From the NCBI GenBank assembly GCA_019636275.1, contig JAHBXY010000001.1:1-64000 (forward strand): 64,000 bases of DNA. The letters run 5' to 3'. The translations under genes were made by a program, and so were the position numbers. This DNA is from Planctomycetota bacterium. GTDB taxonomy: Bacteria > Planctomycetota > J058. Position 1 is the first letter of the stretch; each line of letters opens with the position of its first letter. Shown in pieces: positions 24,133 through 30,505 of the stretch. The notes beneath the pieces were generated by a model. It was given only the letters and a program-made list of their open reading frames with translations, ran no database searches and was not told where the DNA came from.

Positions 24133-24327
24133 TCAGCTTCGTCCGGCTTCTCGGACATCCCCGGCAAGATCGTCCGAGAAGCCGGACATCGCCCGGCCCT
24201 CGTTGATCGTGCGGAGCAGGCGGGCCAGGAGCGCCGCATCCTTCCGCCGCGGAGCCGCGCGCGCCAGGCACGGCGCGCACACGGGCCAGGTCCAGTTGAC
24301 CTGGCAGGCTTCGCAGCGCCCGCTCAC
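24133..24327 (-). CDS. Small zinc-knuckle protein
   Basis: 64 residues from GTG 24327, overlapping the TGA of the preceding gene. The N-terminus has CEACQVNWTWPVCAPC, two CxxC knuckles that probably bind one zinc, followed by a basic helix (RRKDAALLARLLRTINEG). The 3' end of the gene contains a perfect 16-bp inverted repeat. Possibly a packaging or recombination accessory; no family recognised. Confidence 0.55.
   Translation of the reverse strand: MSGRCEACQVNWTWPVCAPCLARAAPRRKDAALLARLLRTINEGRAMSGFSDDLAGDVREAGRS
24141..24187 (-). repeat. Perfect 16-bp inverted repeat in the 3' end of a small zinc-knuckle gene
   Basis: GTCCGGCTTCTCGGAC at 24141-24156 is complementary to 24172-24187 with a 15-base loop. 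It encodes FSDDLAGDVREAG. Downstream, 45 bases on, the connector gene begins. It could act as an attenuator or RNA-processing site. Confidence 0.6.
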
Positions 24328-24755
24328 GACGTGCGCGACCAGCTCGCGTCGCAGTCCGCACAGCCGAAGTACCGGACGCGCTTCGCCGCGAAGCCAGGGT
24401 AGCGCGAGGGACCCTTCGTGTCGCGGACGCGCGTGTTCGTGCCCTTGCACCGCGGGCACTCCGGCCCGACGCCGATCACACGGGGCGCGACCGGCTTCGC
24501 CCGCACGGGCATGGCGACGGCCTGGCGGATCGCGTCCGCCGCCGCGGCAATCGCCGCGTCGCCCTGCCGCAGGATCGCCTCGGAGCCCGCCTCCAGGCGC
24601 AGGGGCTCGTAGACGACCTCAGTACCGGCGCCGGACGGGCCGGGACTGGACGGGCCGCCGGACGCCGGGGGTCCCGGCGGCGGGGCCGGGAGCTGGCTCG
24701 AGGGCGCGACGTCCGCGCTCTTCTTCCGCCGATCGGGCTTTCTTGAGGTGCTCAT
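24324..24755 (-). CDS. Zinc-ribbon protein overlapping the terminase gene
   Basis: 143 residues from ATG 24755, chosen over ATG 24770 because GGAGAG precedes it. The first 137 bases lie inside the large-terminase gene in another frame. Lys/Arg-rich start, then a Pro/Ser-rich linker, and a C-terminal zinc ribbon: CPRC ... CADC around residues 103-137 with a basic loop between. Such ribbons bind nucleic acid or protein. Location suggests a packaging accessory. The long overlap is unusual for this phage, where 4-base overlaps dominate. Confidence 0.6.
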   Translation of the reverse strand: MSTSRKPDRRKKSADVAPSSQLPAPPPGPPASGGPSSPGPSGAGTEVVYEPLRLEAGSEAILRQGDAAIAAAADAIRQAVAMPVRAKPVAPRVIGVGPECPRCKGTNTRVRDTKGPSRYPGFAAKRVRYFGCADCDASWSRTS

Positions 24756-26655
24756 CACGGGTCTCTCCATGGAGGAACGGGGCGAGCTGCAGCGCGGCCG
24801 CGTAGGCCTGGACCGTGCAGTCGAGCCAGTGGTTGGGTCCGCGCCGCCGCCACACCTTGCTGCCGCCCTCCGACACCAGGCGCTCGCTCGCGAGGTGCTG
24901 GAGCAGCTCGGGGGGCGTCGACGCGGGCAGGACGAGGCGCGGGCGCGGGGGCCCGCCGTCCGCAGGCGCGAAGCGCTGCGTGGCCTGGCCTACGAGGTCG
25001 ACCTTGAGGAGGAAGGTGTTCAGGTCGGCCCGCTTGAGGTTCGGGTCGGTGACCTCCTCGCCGCCGATCCGCCACTTCGGCGGCGCCGACCATGCCACGG
25101 GCGGCGCGTTCGATCCGTCGTCGAGGGCCGCGCCCTTGCTCGGGTAGGCCCGCCCGGGGCGCGTGCGCGCATACTCGTAGGCGGCGATCGGCTGCCAGCC
25201 GCTGTCGTGGAAGCCCGTCGCCAGCGCCACGTGGTCCGCCGCGTCCCGCGCATCACGCCGCGGCCAGAAGCGCTCGTAGAGCAGCTGGTCGAACACGTGG
25301 AGGTCGCTGGCCGCGAGCGTCGTCCTCGAACGGTCCGCCGCCGCCGGCCCAGGCGCGACGCCCCAGTCGATGAGCCAGCCGCAGAGGACCGCGACGTCCG
25401 CGGACGTGCGCACGAGCCCCCAGCCCCACACCAGCCAGTGGAGCTCGAGGAGGCGCGAGTCCTGGCCGGACGTGAGGAAGCTCACCTCGGGCGGGACCAC
25501 GCCCTGGACGAGGTCCTCCGAGCGGAGCGCGGCCCACGTCTCGGCCGTCGTCTCCTGGGCCGCGAAGTCGTAGGCGTCGCCGGTGGTCTTGTTGACGAAG
25601 GTGACCATGGCCGCCGGGTTGTCGAGCGCGGCGACGTACTTCCGCGCGAGCGCCTCGATCCGGCCGGCCCGGCGCAGGAAGAGGTGCCAGACGTGGAGCC
25701 CGATCCATGGCTTCGCCGCGGCGACGTCGGGCGGCAGCGTCGAGCGCTGCTCGACGTGCTCGATCATGCGCAGCCGGTCGGCGTCCGTGATCACCGCGCC
25801 GCACCCGCCCGCGCGGTGCGCGAGCTCGTAGCACGAGGGGTCGCGCTCGGCCTGCGCCTGGCTCTGCCCGTCTCGCGCGAGTGGCTGGACGTCCGCCCAG
25901 AGCGGCGCCCACCACGCCCCGCAGTGGGGGCAGCGCACGTGCGCGCGGCGCTGGTCGCTGAGGTCGTAGTACAGCCGCGCCGCGCCGCGCTCGCGCGTCG
26001 TCGGGTGGGCGAACGCGATCAGGAGCACCTGGCGGCCCTCGGCGAAGGCCGTCATGCGCTCCTCGATCGTCGCGACCGGGTCCGCGCCGTCCGCCATCTC
26101 GCTCTGGCACGCGTCCAGCTCGTCGAAGACGACGATCGCGTAGGGGTTGGAGATGAAGTTGTTCATCGACCGCGAACCGCACATGTCGAGCGAGCCGTCG
26201 ATGAACCGCTTGCTGAGGATCTGCTCGCCCGCGGCCTTGCCGGCCAGGTGCTTTCGGCGGAGCGGCTCGCACGTGCGCAGCGTCGGCTCCCAGCGCTGCC
26301 GGGAGAGCTTCTTCGCCGTGTCGTCCTTTGCCGTGAGGTAGAGGATCGGCCCGCCGTAGTAGTGCAGGAGCCAGGCGACGGCGTTGAGGCCCAGGGCCTC
26401 GGTGACGCCCTCCTGGGCGCCCTTCATGACGACGAGGTTCCTGCCGCGCTCCAGCGCCTCCTGGACCGCGTCCATGATCGCCACGAGGTGCGGCCCGTTC
26501 GCGTTGTCCCAGGCGCCGCGGAATGGGCCCATGTCGACGTGGCGGTAGCGCTCGGCCCAGGCCGAGGGCCGGAGCACCTCGACCGGGCGCAGCACGTCGG
26601 CCGCGGCCGCGTGCAGGTCGGCGAGCCAGAGGAGGTCAGCCGTGCGCTGGATCAA
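24619..26655 (-). CDS. terL: Terminase large subunit, GpA family
   Basis: 678 residues, lambda GpA type (PF05876). ATPase features: a Walker-A-like segment VVMKGAQEGVTEALG, Walker B IVVFDELDAC, and a coupling-type segment LLIAFAHPTTRERGAA. A zinc-finger-like block with CPHC and downstream cysteines follows, typical of this family, then the nuclease half. The start is TTG 26655, overlapping the small-subunit stop (TTGA) after a GAGGAGCGGAAGG. It cuts and packages phage DNA into proheads. GpA-type enzymes usually generate cohesive ends, implying a cos site near the small-subunit gene. Confidence 0.85.
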   Translation of the reverse strand: MIQRTADLLWLADLHAAAADVLRPVEVLRPSAWAERYRHVDMGPFRGAWDNANGPHLVAIMDAVQEALERGRNLVVMKGAQEGVTEALGLNAVAWLLHYYGGPILYLTAKDDTAKKLSRQRWEPTLRTCEPLRRKHLAGKAAGEQILSKRFIDGSLDMCGSRSMNNFISNPYAIVVFDELDACQSEMADGADPVATIEERMTAFAEGRQVLLIAFAHPTTRERGAARLYYDLSDQRRAHVRCPHCGAWWAPLWADVQPLARDGQSQAQAERDPSCYELAHRAGGCGAVITDADRLRMIEHVEQRSTLPPDVAAAKPWIGLHVWHLFLRRAGRIEALARKYVAALDNPAAMVTFVNKTTGDAYDFAAQETTAETWAALRSEDLVQGVVPPEVSFLTSGQDSRLLELHWLVWGWGLVRTSADVAVLCGWLIDWGVAPGPAAADRSRTTLAASDLHVFDQLLYERFWPRRDARDAADHVALATGFHDSGWQPIAAYEYARTRPGRAYPSKGAALDDGSNAPPVAWSAPPKWRIGGEEVTDPNLKRADLNTFLLKVDLVGQATQRFAPADGGPPRPRLVLPASTPPELLQHLASERLVSEGGSKVWRRRGPNHWLDCTVQAYAAALQLAPFLHGETRDEHLKKARSAEEERGRRALEPAPGPAAGTPGVRRPVQSRPVRRRY

Positions 26656-27491
26656 CGCGCCTTCCGCTCCTCGACCTCGCCGGCGATCAGTCGCTCGAGG
26701 TCCTCGACCTGCTCCACCCGCGCCTGGCGGGTCTGCGCCGCGACCCACGCGCGCACCGTCCGCGCGCGCTCGTCGACGCTCAGTTCCCGGAATGCGGCGT
26801 CGGCGAGCCAGAGCTCGACCTGAGCGGCGACGCGCACCTCGAGCCGCTCGAGGCCGAGCACGAACCGGTGAGCCAGCCGGCCCATGCACCCGCGCGCCGC
26901 CTCCCGCTCGATCAGCTCGCCTCGCTCGCGCTCCAGGTCGAGGTAGGCGGCCTCCGCCTGGCGCAGGCCGTCGAGCGTGCCCCTGAACGAGTCGAAGTCG
27001 CGGCCGGTCGCCCCGTCCTTGCTCCGGAGCGCCGCCGCGAGCGCGCCGGCGGCCGCCGAGAGCGCGGCCGTCGCGCGCGCGACCGGCGTCGAGTCCGCGC
27101 GCTCGAGCGTCGCCAGCTCGGCGGCGAGCGCCACGGCGTTGCCCCCGTCGAGCGTCCGCCCGCCCGGCCGCCGAAGGGCGCCGCCGTGGGGCTGCTCCTC
27201 GAGCCGGTCACCCCGCCCGCCGACCGGCGGCGGCTCCTCGAAGCGAGGGTGGTGGGCCATGAGCTCGGCCGCGGCCTGCGCCAGCGGGGCGGCCACCGGC
27301 GGCGCCGCGGCCTGCGCGCCCCCCGGCGGGGCGAGCTTCTTCCCGCGCCTCGTGGCCCAGGCGCGGCAGGCGCCCTCGTCGTAGACGGCCCCGCGGCCCT
27401 CGCCGACCGTGGGCATGCCCTCGCCGACCCAGAGCCGGATGGAGCGGTCCGAGACCCCGAGGGCGGCCGCCAGCTGCGCCTGCGTCAGCAT
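26652..27491 (-). CDS. terS: Terminase small subunit with Nu1-like N-terminal helix-turn-helix
   Basis: 279 residues. The N-terminus MLTQAQLAAALGVSDRSIRLWVGEG is a winged helix-turn-helix like lambda Nu1, which binds cos DNA. The rest is helical with a long coiled coil (YLDLERERGELIEREAARG) for oligomerisation. It is coupled to the large subunit by overlap. At 279 residues it is longer than Nu1 (181). ATG 27491. Confidence 0.8.
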   Translation of the reverse strand: MLTQAQLAAALGVSDRSIRLWVGEGMPTVGEGRGAVYDEGACRAWATRRGKKLAPPGGAQAAAPPVAAPLAQAAAELMAHHPRFEEPPPVGGRGDRLEEQPHGGALRRPGGRTLDGGNAVALAAELATLERADSTPVARATAALSAAAGALAAALRSKDGATGRDFDSFRGTLDGLRQAEAAYLDLERERGELIEREAARGCMGRLAHRFVLGLERLEVRVAAQVELWLADAAFRELSVDERARTVRAWVAAQTRQARVEQVEDLERLIAGEVEERKAR

Positions 27492-27720
27492 GCGTCGGGT
27501 GTAGCGCGCGGCGCCGACGGGGCCTTCCGGAAGCCACCGGAATCCGGCTCCGGAAGTCGAAGTTTCAAGAACTTACATGCAAAAAGGCCGGCGTGCCCTG
27601 ACTGAGGCGGGGCGGGGGGTGGCCTGGGAGGACCCGTAAGTCTTTTGGTATCGGTGGCGTAAGTCCAGGAGTTACGTCACTTCCGGTTACGCACTTGCGC
27701 GACTTACGCCGGGCACCGGC
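27492..27720 (-). other. Candidate packaging (cos/pac) region upstream of the terminase genes
   Basis: Short motifs recur: CCGGAA at 27527, 27537 and 27550; GTAAGTC at 27636 and 27659 and its complement GACTTAC at 27701; GTTACG at 27671 and 27686. In lambda-like phages cos lies just upstream of the small-subunit gene and carries repeated terminase-binding sites. A cut position could not be identified. The right part overlaps the 3' end of the gene at 27687-28031. Confidence 0.4.
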
Positions 27721-28031
27721 CCGCACACGAGCTGCGCCTCGAGCGCGCGCGCGGCGGCGAGGACCAGGGGCTCGTGGCCCACGGGCAGCAGCTGCGGCGC
27801 CGGCTGCGCCCCCTCCCCCTGCCCGCCGCGGCGCTCGTGGGCGGTGACGATGATCCGCGCGGCGAGCAGCCACGCGCGCTGCCACCCGGCGTCGTCGAGG
27901 CGCCGGCGCAGGAGGCCGCGCAGCTCGAGCGCGCGGTCGAGGTCCACGGCGGCGCCCTCGGGGCCGGCGGCAAGCTCGATCCCGTCGAGGGCGAGCTGGC
28001 GCTCGTCGGGCGTCATCGTGGCGAGCGGCAT
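27687..28031 (-). CDS. Hypothetical protein, first gene of the late operon
   Basis: 114 residues, helical, starting MPLATMTPDERQLALDG and including LRRRLDDAGWQRAWLLAARIIVTAHER. No recognised domain. It is the first leftward gene after the symmetrical repeat array, so transcription of the late genes probably begins just upstream. The stop TAA lies within the repeat-rich packaging region. Confidence 0.5.
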   Translation of the reverse strand: MPLATMTPDERQLALDGIELAAGPEGAAVDLDRALELRGLLRRRLDDAGWQRAWLLAARIIVTAHERRGGQGEGAQPAPQLLPVGHEPLVLAAARALEAQLVCGPVPGVSRASA

Positions 28032-28096
28032 GGTTCTGGCCTCCGCCCGCGATCATCATCATCGCCCCGACGCACCCGCCCGCGCACTCGCTCGGA

Positions 28097-28392
28097 TTCG
28101 AACCAGGAGATGCAACGTATCTATCGCCTGGTTCTAGCTCTCACGGCCCCGGCGGCTTACGCCACAACCAGGCGATAGGAGCGATCGCCCCCGGCCCGCG
28201 CCACACAGCTACCCGACGCAGAGTCCCCCTGCCCCCTGCCCCCTACCCCCTGCCCCCGTGGTTCTTCCACCTTCTCCGTTCGCGTGTGGAGATCTCCGGA
28301 TCTATCGCCCCTATCGCCTGGTTGCTCCATAACCGACGACAAGACAAGCGCCTGCAACCAGGCGATAGATTCGTCGCATCTCCTGGTTCGAA
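28097..28392. repeat. Symmetrical six-site inverted-repeat array with one dyad axis
   Basis: Outer arms 28097-28133 and 28356-28392 are complementary at 35 of 37 positions. Inner arms 28165-28185 and 28304-28324 match at 20 of 21. Both pairs share the same axis at 28244.5. They are built from six copies of AACCAGG(C/A)GAT: starts at 28101, 28166 and 28356 on the plus strand, and 28123, 28313 and 28378 reversed. The spacer between inner and outer arms is about 31 bp on each side but unrelated in sequence, so spacing rather than sequence is conserved. Confidence 0.9.
28225..28257 (-). repeat. Five G5 runs with 2-base spacers: potential G-quadruplex
   Basis: On the minus strand there are five runs of five Gs, each separated by two bases (period exactly 7; plus-strand runs at 28225, 28232, 28239, 28246 and 28253). 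Such spacing is ideal for a very stable intramolecular G-quadruplex. It lies within four bases of the dyad axis of the surrounding repeats. Confidence 0.85.
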
Positions 28393-28536
28393 CGCCGAGC
28401 CTCCCCGGCGGGCGTGAGCAGGCCCTGCCCGCCGCGCCGGCCGGCGTCACGGACCGCGACCACAAGCCCGGGAACGTCATGGAGCGCCGGCTGGCGCGCG
28501 CGGTGCGACGGCGCGGCGGCGAGGAGCTACGCCGCT

Positions 28537-28710
28537 ATGAACTACGCCGACCTCGCCGACCTCATGGATGAGATCCGCGCCGCCGAGCTCGAGGGGGACC
28601 TCGTCACGGCACGGGAGCTGGTGCTGCGCGCCCTGGCGCTGGCGGCCGAGCTCGAGGCGTCGCTCGTGGACGGGGTCGACGCACGAGCCGCGCGGCGGGC
28701 GAGTACATGA
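28537..28710 (+). CDS. Small acidic helical protein
   Basis: 57 residues starting MNYADLADLMDEIRAAELEGD, helical and acidic with a basic end. ATG 28537 follows GAGGAG at a 10-base spacing. It is one of the few rightward phage genes and ends just before a strong stem-loop (28715-28745), which gives it a complete small transcription unit. It could be a small regulator or anti-host protein; no family seen. Confidence 0.5.
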   Translation: MNYADLADLMDEIRAAELEGDLVTARELVLRALALAAELEASLVDGVDARAARRAST

Positions 28711-28714
28711 CGAG

Positions 28715-28745
28715 GCCCGGCAGGAGGCCGATGGTCCTGCCGGGC
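28715..28745 (+). terminator. Terminator hairpin after the small rightward gene
   Basis: Perfect 11-bp stem (GCCCGGCAGGA and complement) with a nine-base loop, starting five bases past the TGA at 28708-28710. No long T-tract is present. Confidence 0.55.
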
Positions 28746-28804
28746 CCGGGCGATCTCCACCTAGCGCCAGGAGGCGCCCCTACGCCGGGGCACCTAGCCT
28801 GAGG

Positions 28805-28957
28805 CTAGCTCTGGGGGTGGTGGAACACGAAGACCGAGCCCTTCTTCGGGAACTCGAGCTCGTTCGTGTTCGGCTTCCGGCGGAACGGGCGGAACGTCAC
28901 CAGGCAATCCTGGTGGATCCGGCAGGGCTTCGCGCCGTCGAACTGCTTGTCGCTCAT
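28805..28957 (-). CDS. 50-residue basic protein with a perfect Shine-Dalgarno sequence
   Basis: Sequence begins MSDKQFDGAKPCRIHQDC and ends VFVFHHPQS, basic with two cysteines. The leader AAAGGAGGTGATAGTTC just before ATG 28957 is a full-length match to the 16S anti-Shine-Dalgarno, far stronger than any other ribosome site in the prophage. The match and clean start and stop support a real, highly translated gene in the control region. Function unknown; it could be a small inhibitor or antirepressor. Confidence 0.65.
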   Translation of the reverse strand: MSDKQFDGAKPCRIHQDCLVTFRPFRRKPNTNELEFPKKGSVFVFHHPQS

Positions 28958-29011
28958 GAACTATCACCTCCTTTCTGGAAGGACTGCTGGGACGGCGCTC
29001 AGAACTCCCGC

Positions 29012-29039
29012 TTGACAACCACGGTCTCCCGAGTAAAAA
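29012..29039 (+). promoter_or_regulatory. Candidate rightward promoter (TTGACA ... TAAAAA)
   Basis: A consensus -35 TTGACA at 29012-29017 and TAAAAA at 29034-29039, 16-bp spacing, in an AT-richer island. It points to the terminator at 29153-29186 with no convincing gene between. Confidence 0.45.
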
Positions 29040-29045
29040 CCCGGG

Positions 29046-29186
29046 TGCACTTCAGACCGCGCGGCTGTCCGTTTTGGGACGCTGCGTCGTCGGTTTCTAG
29101 GGGGCGTTCCGATCGCAGCGAGCCACCGCAGCGACGAGTTCTTCCCCCCACTGAAAGGGCCGCCCCGTGCGGCCCTTTCTGTTTAA
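29046..29186 (+). ncRNA. Candidate small RNA of about 140 nt
   Basis: Predicted start a few bases after the -10 of the 29012 promoter; end at the strong terminator. No open frame with a ribosome site is seen in this direction. It ends 14 bp before the stop of the leftward ImmA-like pseudogene, so transcripts would converge with and could be antisense to its 3' end. Confidence 0.3.
29153..29186 (+). terminator. Rho-independent terminator
   Basis: Perfect 11-bp stem (GAAAGGGCCGC and complement), five-base loop, then TGTTTAA on the plus strand. It is the most typical intrinsic terminator in the prophage and may serve both directions, closing the ImmA-like gene as well. Confidence 0.75.
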
Positions 29187-29199
29187 CTCGTTCCTTTGT

Positions 29200-29859
29200 C
29201 TAGCTCGCGAAACGGTAGCCGATAGCGTCCAGCAGCTCGAGCCGGCGGCTGCTGAACGTCCGGATGCGGCGGTTCGCCGCGGAGAGCGTCACGTTGTAGT
29301 GGGCCGCGACCTCGTACGGGTCGAGGCGACCAGCTAGCCGCAGGGCCTCGAGGCCGCCGGCTGGCATGAGGAACGCGGCGCTGAAGGCGTCCGCCTGCCA
29401 CTCCGTATCTTCGTAGATCTGATGGTTGAACGCCCCACGCTTCAGCGTGGCCATGGCCACTTGGTGCGGGATGTTCGACAGACGGGTCAGCTCCCGGTGG
29501 TGCACCCAAACGTGGCCGAGCTCATGAGCGAGGCTGAAGCGCGCTCGGCCGTGTTCCGCCTCAAGGAGCTCTTACGTCGACTCCGCGAGCGTGACCACGT
29601 ACTGGCGCCTCTTCCTGTCGAAGTAGGTCTCGCCCTCGACGCCATCCGGCAAGCGCCGGATCTCGTAGGTCACCTTCTGGTTCGTGAGCTCCTCGAGCCC
29701 CTCGAAGATCGAGAGGCAGCTCATGACCCGCTCGTACCTGACGATCTCGAACCGCTCGCGGAGCTCCCACGCCTTGTACTCGAGGTGGCGGTAGCCCCGC
29801 GGCATGTTCGCGGGCCAGCCGAGCCGACGTATCGGCTTCGGCGCTTCAGCTCTCGTCAC
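29200..29859 (-). pseudogene. ImmA/IrrE-type metallopeptidase interrupted by an in-frame TAA
   Basis: The frame from GTG 29859 runs 95 codons (MTRAEAPKPIRRLGW...) to TAA at 29574-29572. The same frame then continues as a typical peptidase: FSLAHELGHVWVHHREL carries the HExxH zinc site, and EWQADAFSAAFLMPAGG is the usual third-ligand and downstream motif. The two parts together would make about 219 residues, the normal family size. ImmA-type enzymes cleave the neighbouring ImmR-type repressor to induce the element, here encoded just upstream. Loss of the catalytic half would impair induction unless the stop is read through or is a sequence error. Confidence 0.85.
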
Positions 29860-29890
29860 TCATACCCTTCCTTTGTCCCCCCCCCGGCAG

Positions 29891-29911
29891 GCCCGGCTCG
29901 GTGAGCCGGGC
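29891..29911 (-). terminator. Hairpin between repressor and ImmA-like genes
   Basis: Perfect 9-bp stem (GCCCGGCTC and complement) with a three-base loop, 10 bp after the repressor stop. It could limit read-through to the protease gene. Confidence 0.5.
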
Positions 29912-29921
29912 CGTCTCGCTC

Positions 29922-30284
29922 TCAGTCGTCCTGGTCGTCGCCCCCGTTGGGCGAACGTCCCACGATCTCGATGATCTCCCTGTACTGCTCCGGCGTGAGG
30001 TTGTCCCACGTGCGCATGAGCGCCACGCCAGCCTCAAGCTGCTCGCCGCGGTCCGTGTTGAGCCGGATCGTGCCCCGCTCGGCCGCAGCTGCGGCGATCA
30101 GGGTCTCGGGCTCAACACTCAGGAATCGCGCGGCCCTCTTCAGCCTTTCTTCCACGAGCGGCGGCCGGCGGCCCCGCTCGACGTCGCTCAGGTAGGCCGG
30201 CGACACTGCAAGTTCCCTGGCCAACTCCCCCATCGTCTTCTTCGCCTGCTCCCGGCACCGGCGAAGGGTCTTTCCGAACGTCAC
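29922..30284 (-). CDS. XRE-family repressor, ImmR type
   Basis: 120 residues from GTG 30284 (VTFGKTLRRCREQAKKT), chosen over ATG 30305 because AAGGAG lies eight bases upstream and family members begin this way. The helix-turn-helix is clear: MGELARELAVSPAYLSDVERG. The C-terminal half is short and helical (LTPEQYREIIEIVG), as in ImmR-like repressors rather than CI proteins with a RecA-dependent cleavage domain. It pairs with the (broken) ImmA-like gene. It probably holds lysogeny by binding CTGACAGTCA-type operators at its own promoter and in the 45.8 kb control region. Confidence 0.8.
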   Translation of the reverse strand: MTFGKTLRRCREQAKKTMGELARELAVSPAYLSDVERGRRPPLVEERLKRAARFLSVEPETLIAAAAAERGTIRLNTDRGEQLEAGVALMRTWDNLTPEQYREIIEIVGRSPNGGDDQDD

Positions 30285-30341
30285 GGCACCACTCCTTCGC
30301 TTCATACACTCCTGTCGCGGGACCATCCCACGACCCTTGTC

Positions 30342-30369
30342 AGTCTATCAGTCTTTGACTGACAGTCAA
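30342..30369 (-). promoter_or_regulatory. Repressor promoter and overlapping operator
   Basis: Minus-strand TTGACT (30369-30364) and TAGACT (30347-30342), 16-bp spacing, point to the repressor gene. CTGACAGTCA at 30359-30368 overlaps the -35 box and equals 45787-45796, suggesting autoregulation. Additional GTCAGTC and ATCAGTC half-sites lie between. Confidence 0.5.
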
Positions 30370-30505
30370 GTCCCCAAGCCGTAACGACCGGCGCCCATGT
30401 CCCACTCATAACCCGCGTGATTTCGATCCACAAGGGGCTTTTCACGCGGGCGCACGCAAGTCATTAACGTTCAGTCGCTTGTGCGATCGAGGTGGACGTC
30501 CGCCC

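Larger units (their letters stand above)
28032..28536. other. Non-coding hub between late operon and control genes
   Basis: About 500 bp without a credible gene. It contains a precisely symmetrical array of inverted repeats (28097-28392) with five regularly spaced C5/G5 tracts at its axis. A leftward promoter for the late genes is expected at its left side. An origin of replication or a repressor/activator operator complex are the main functional alternatives. Confidence 0.7.

Noticed and set aside
28157..28480. Minus-strand frame of about 107 codons across the symmetrical array
   Set aside because: It reads through the inverted repeats and G-tracts, has no ribosome site and no plausible protein pattern.
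28284..28571. Plus-strand frame of 95 codons across the array and upstream of the 28537 gene
   Set aside because: The only plausible part is a 30-codon end; no ribosome site and no conservation pattern.
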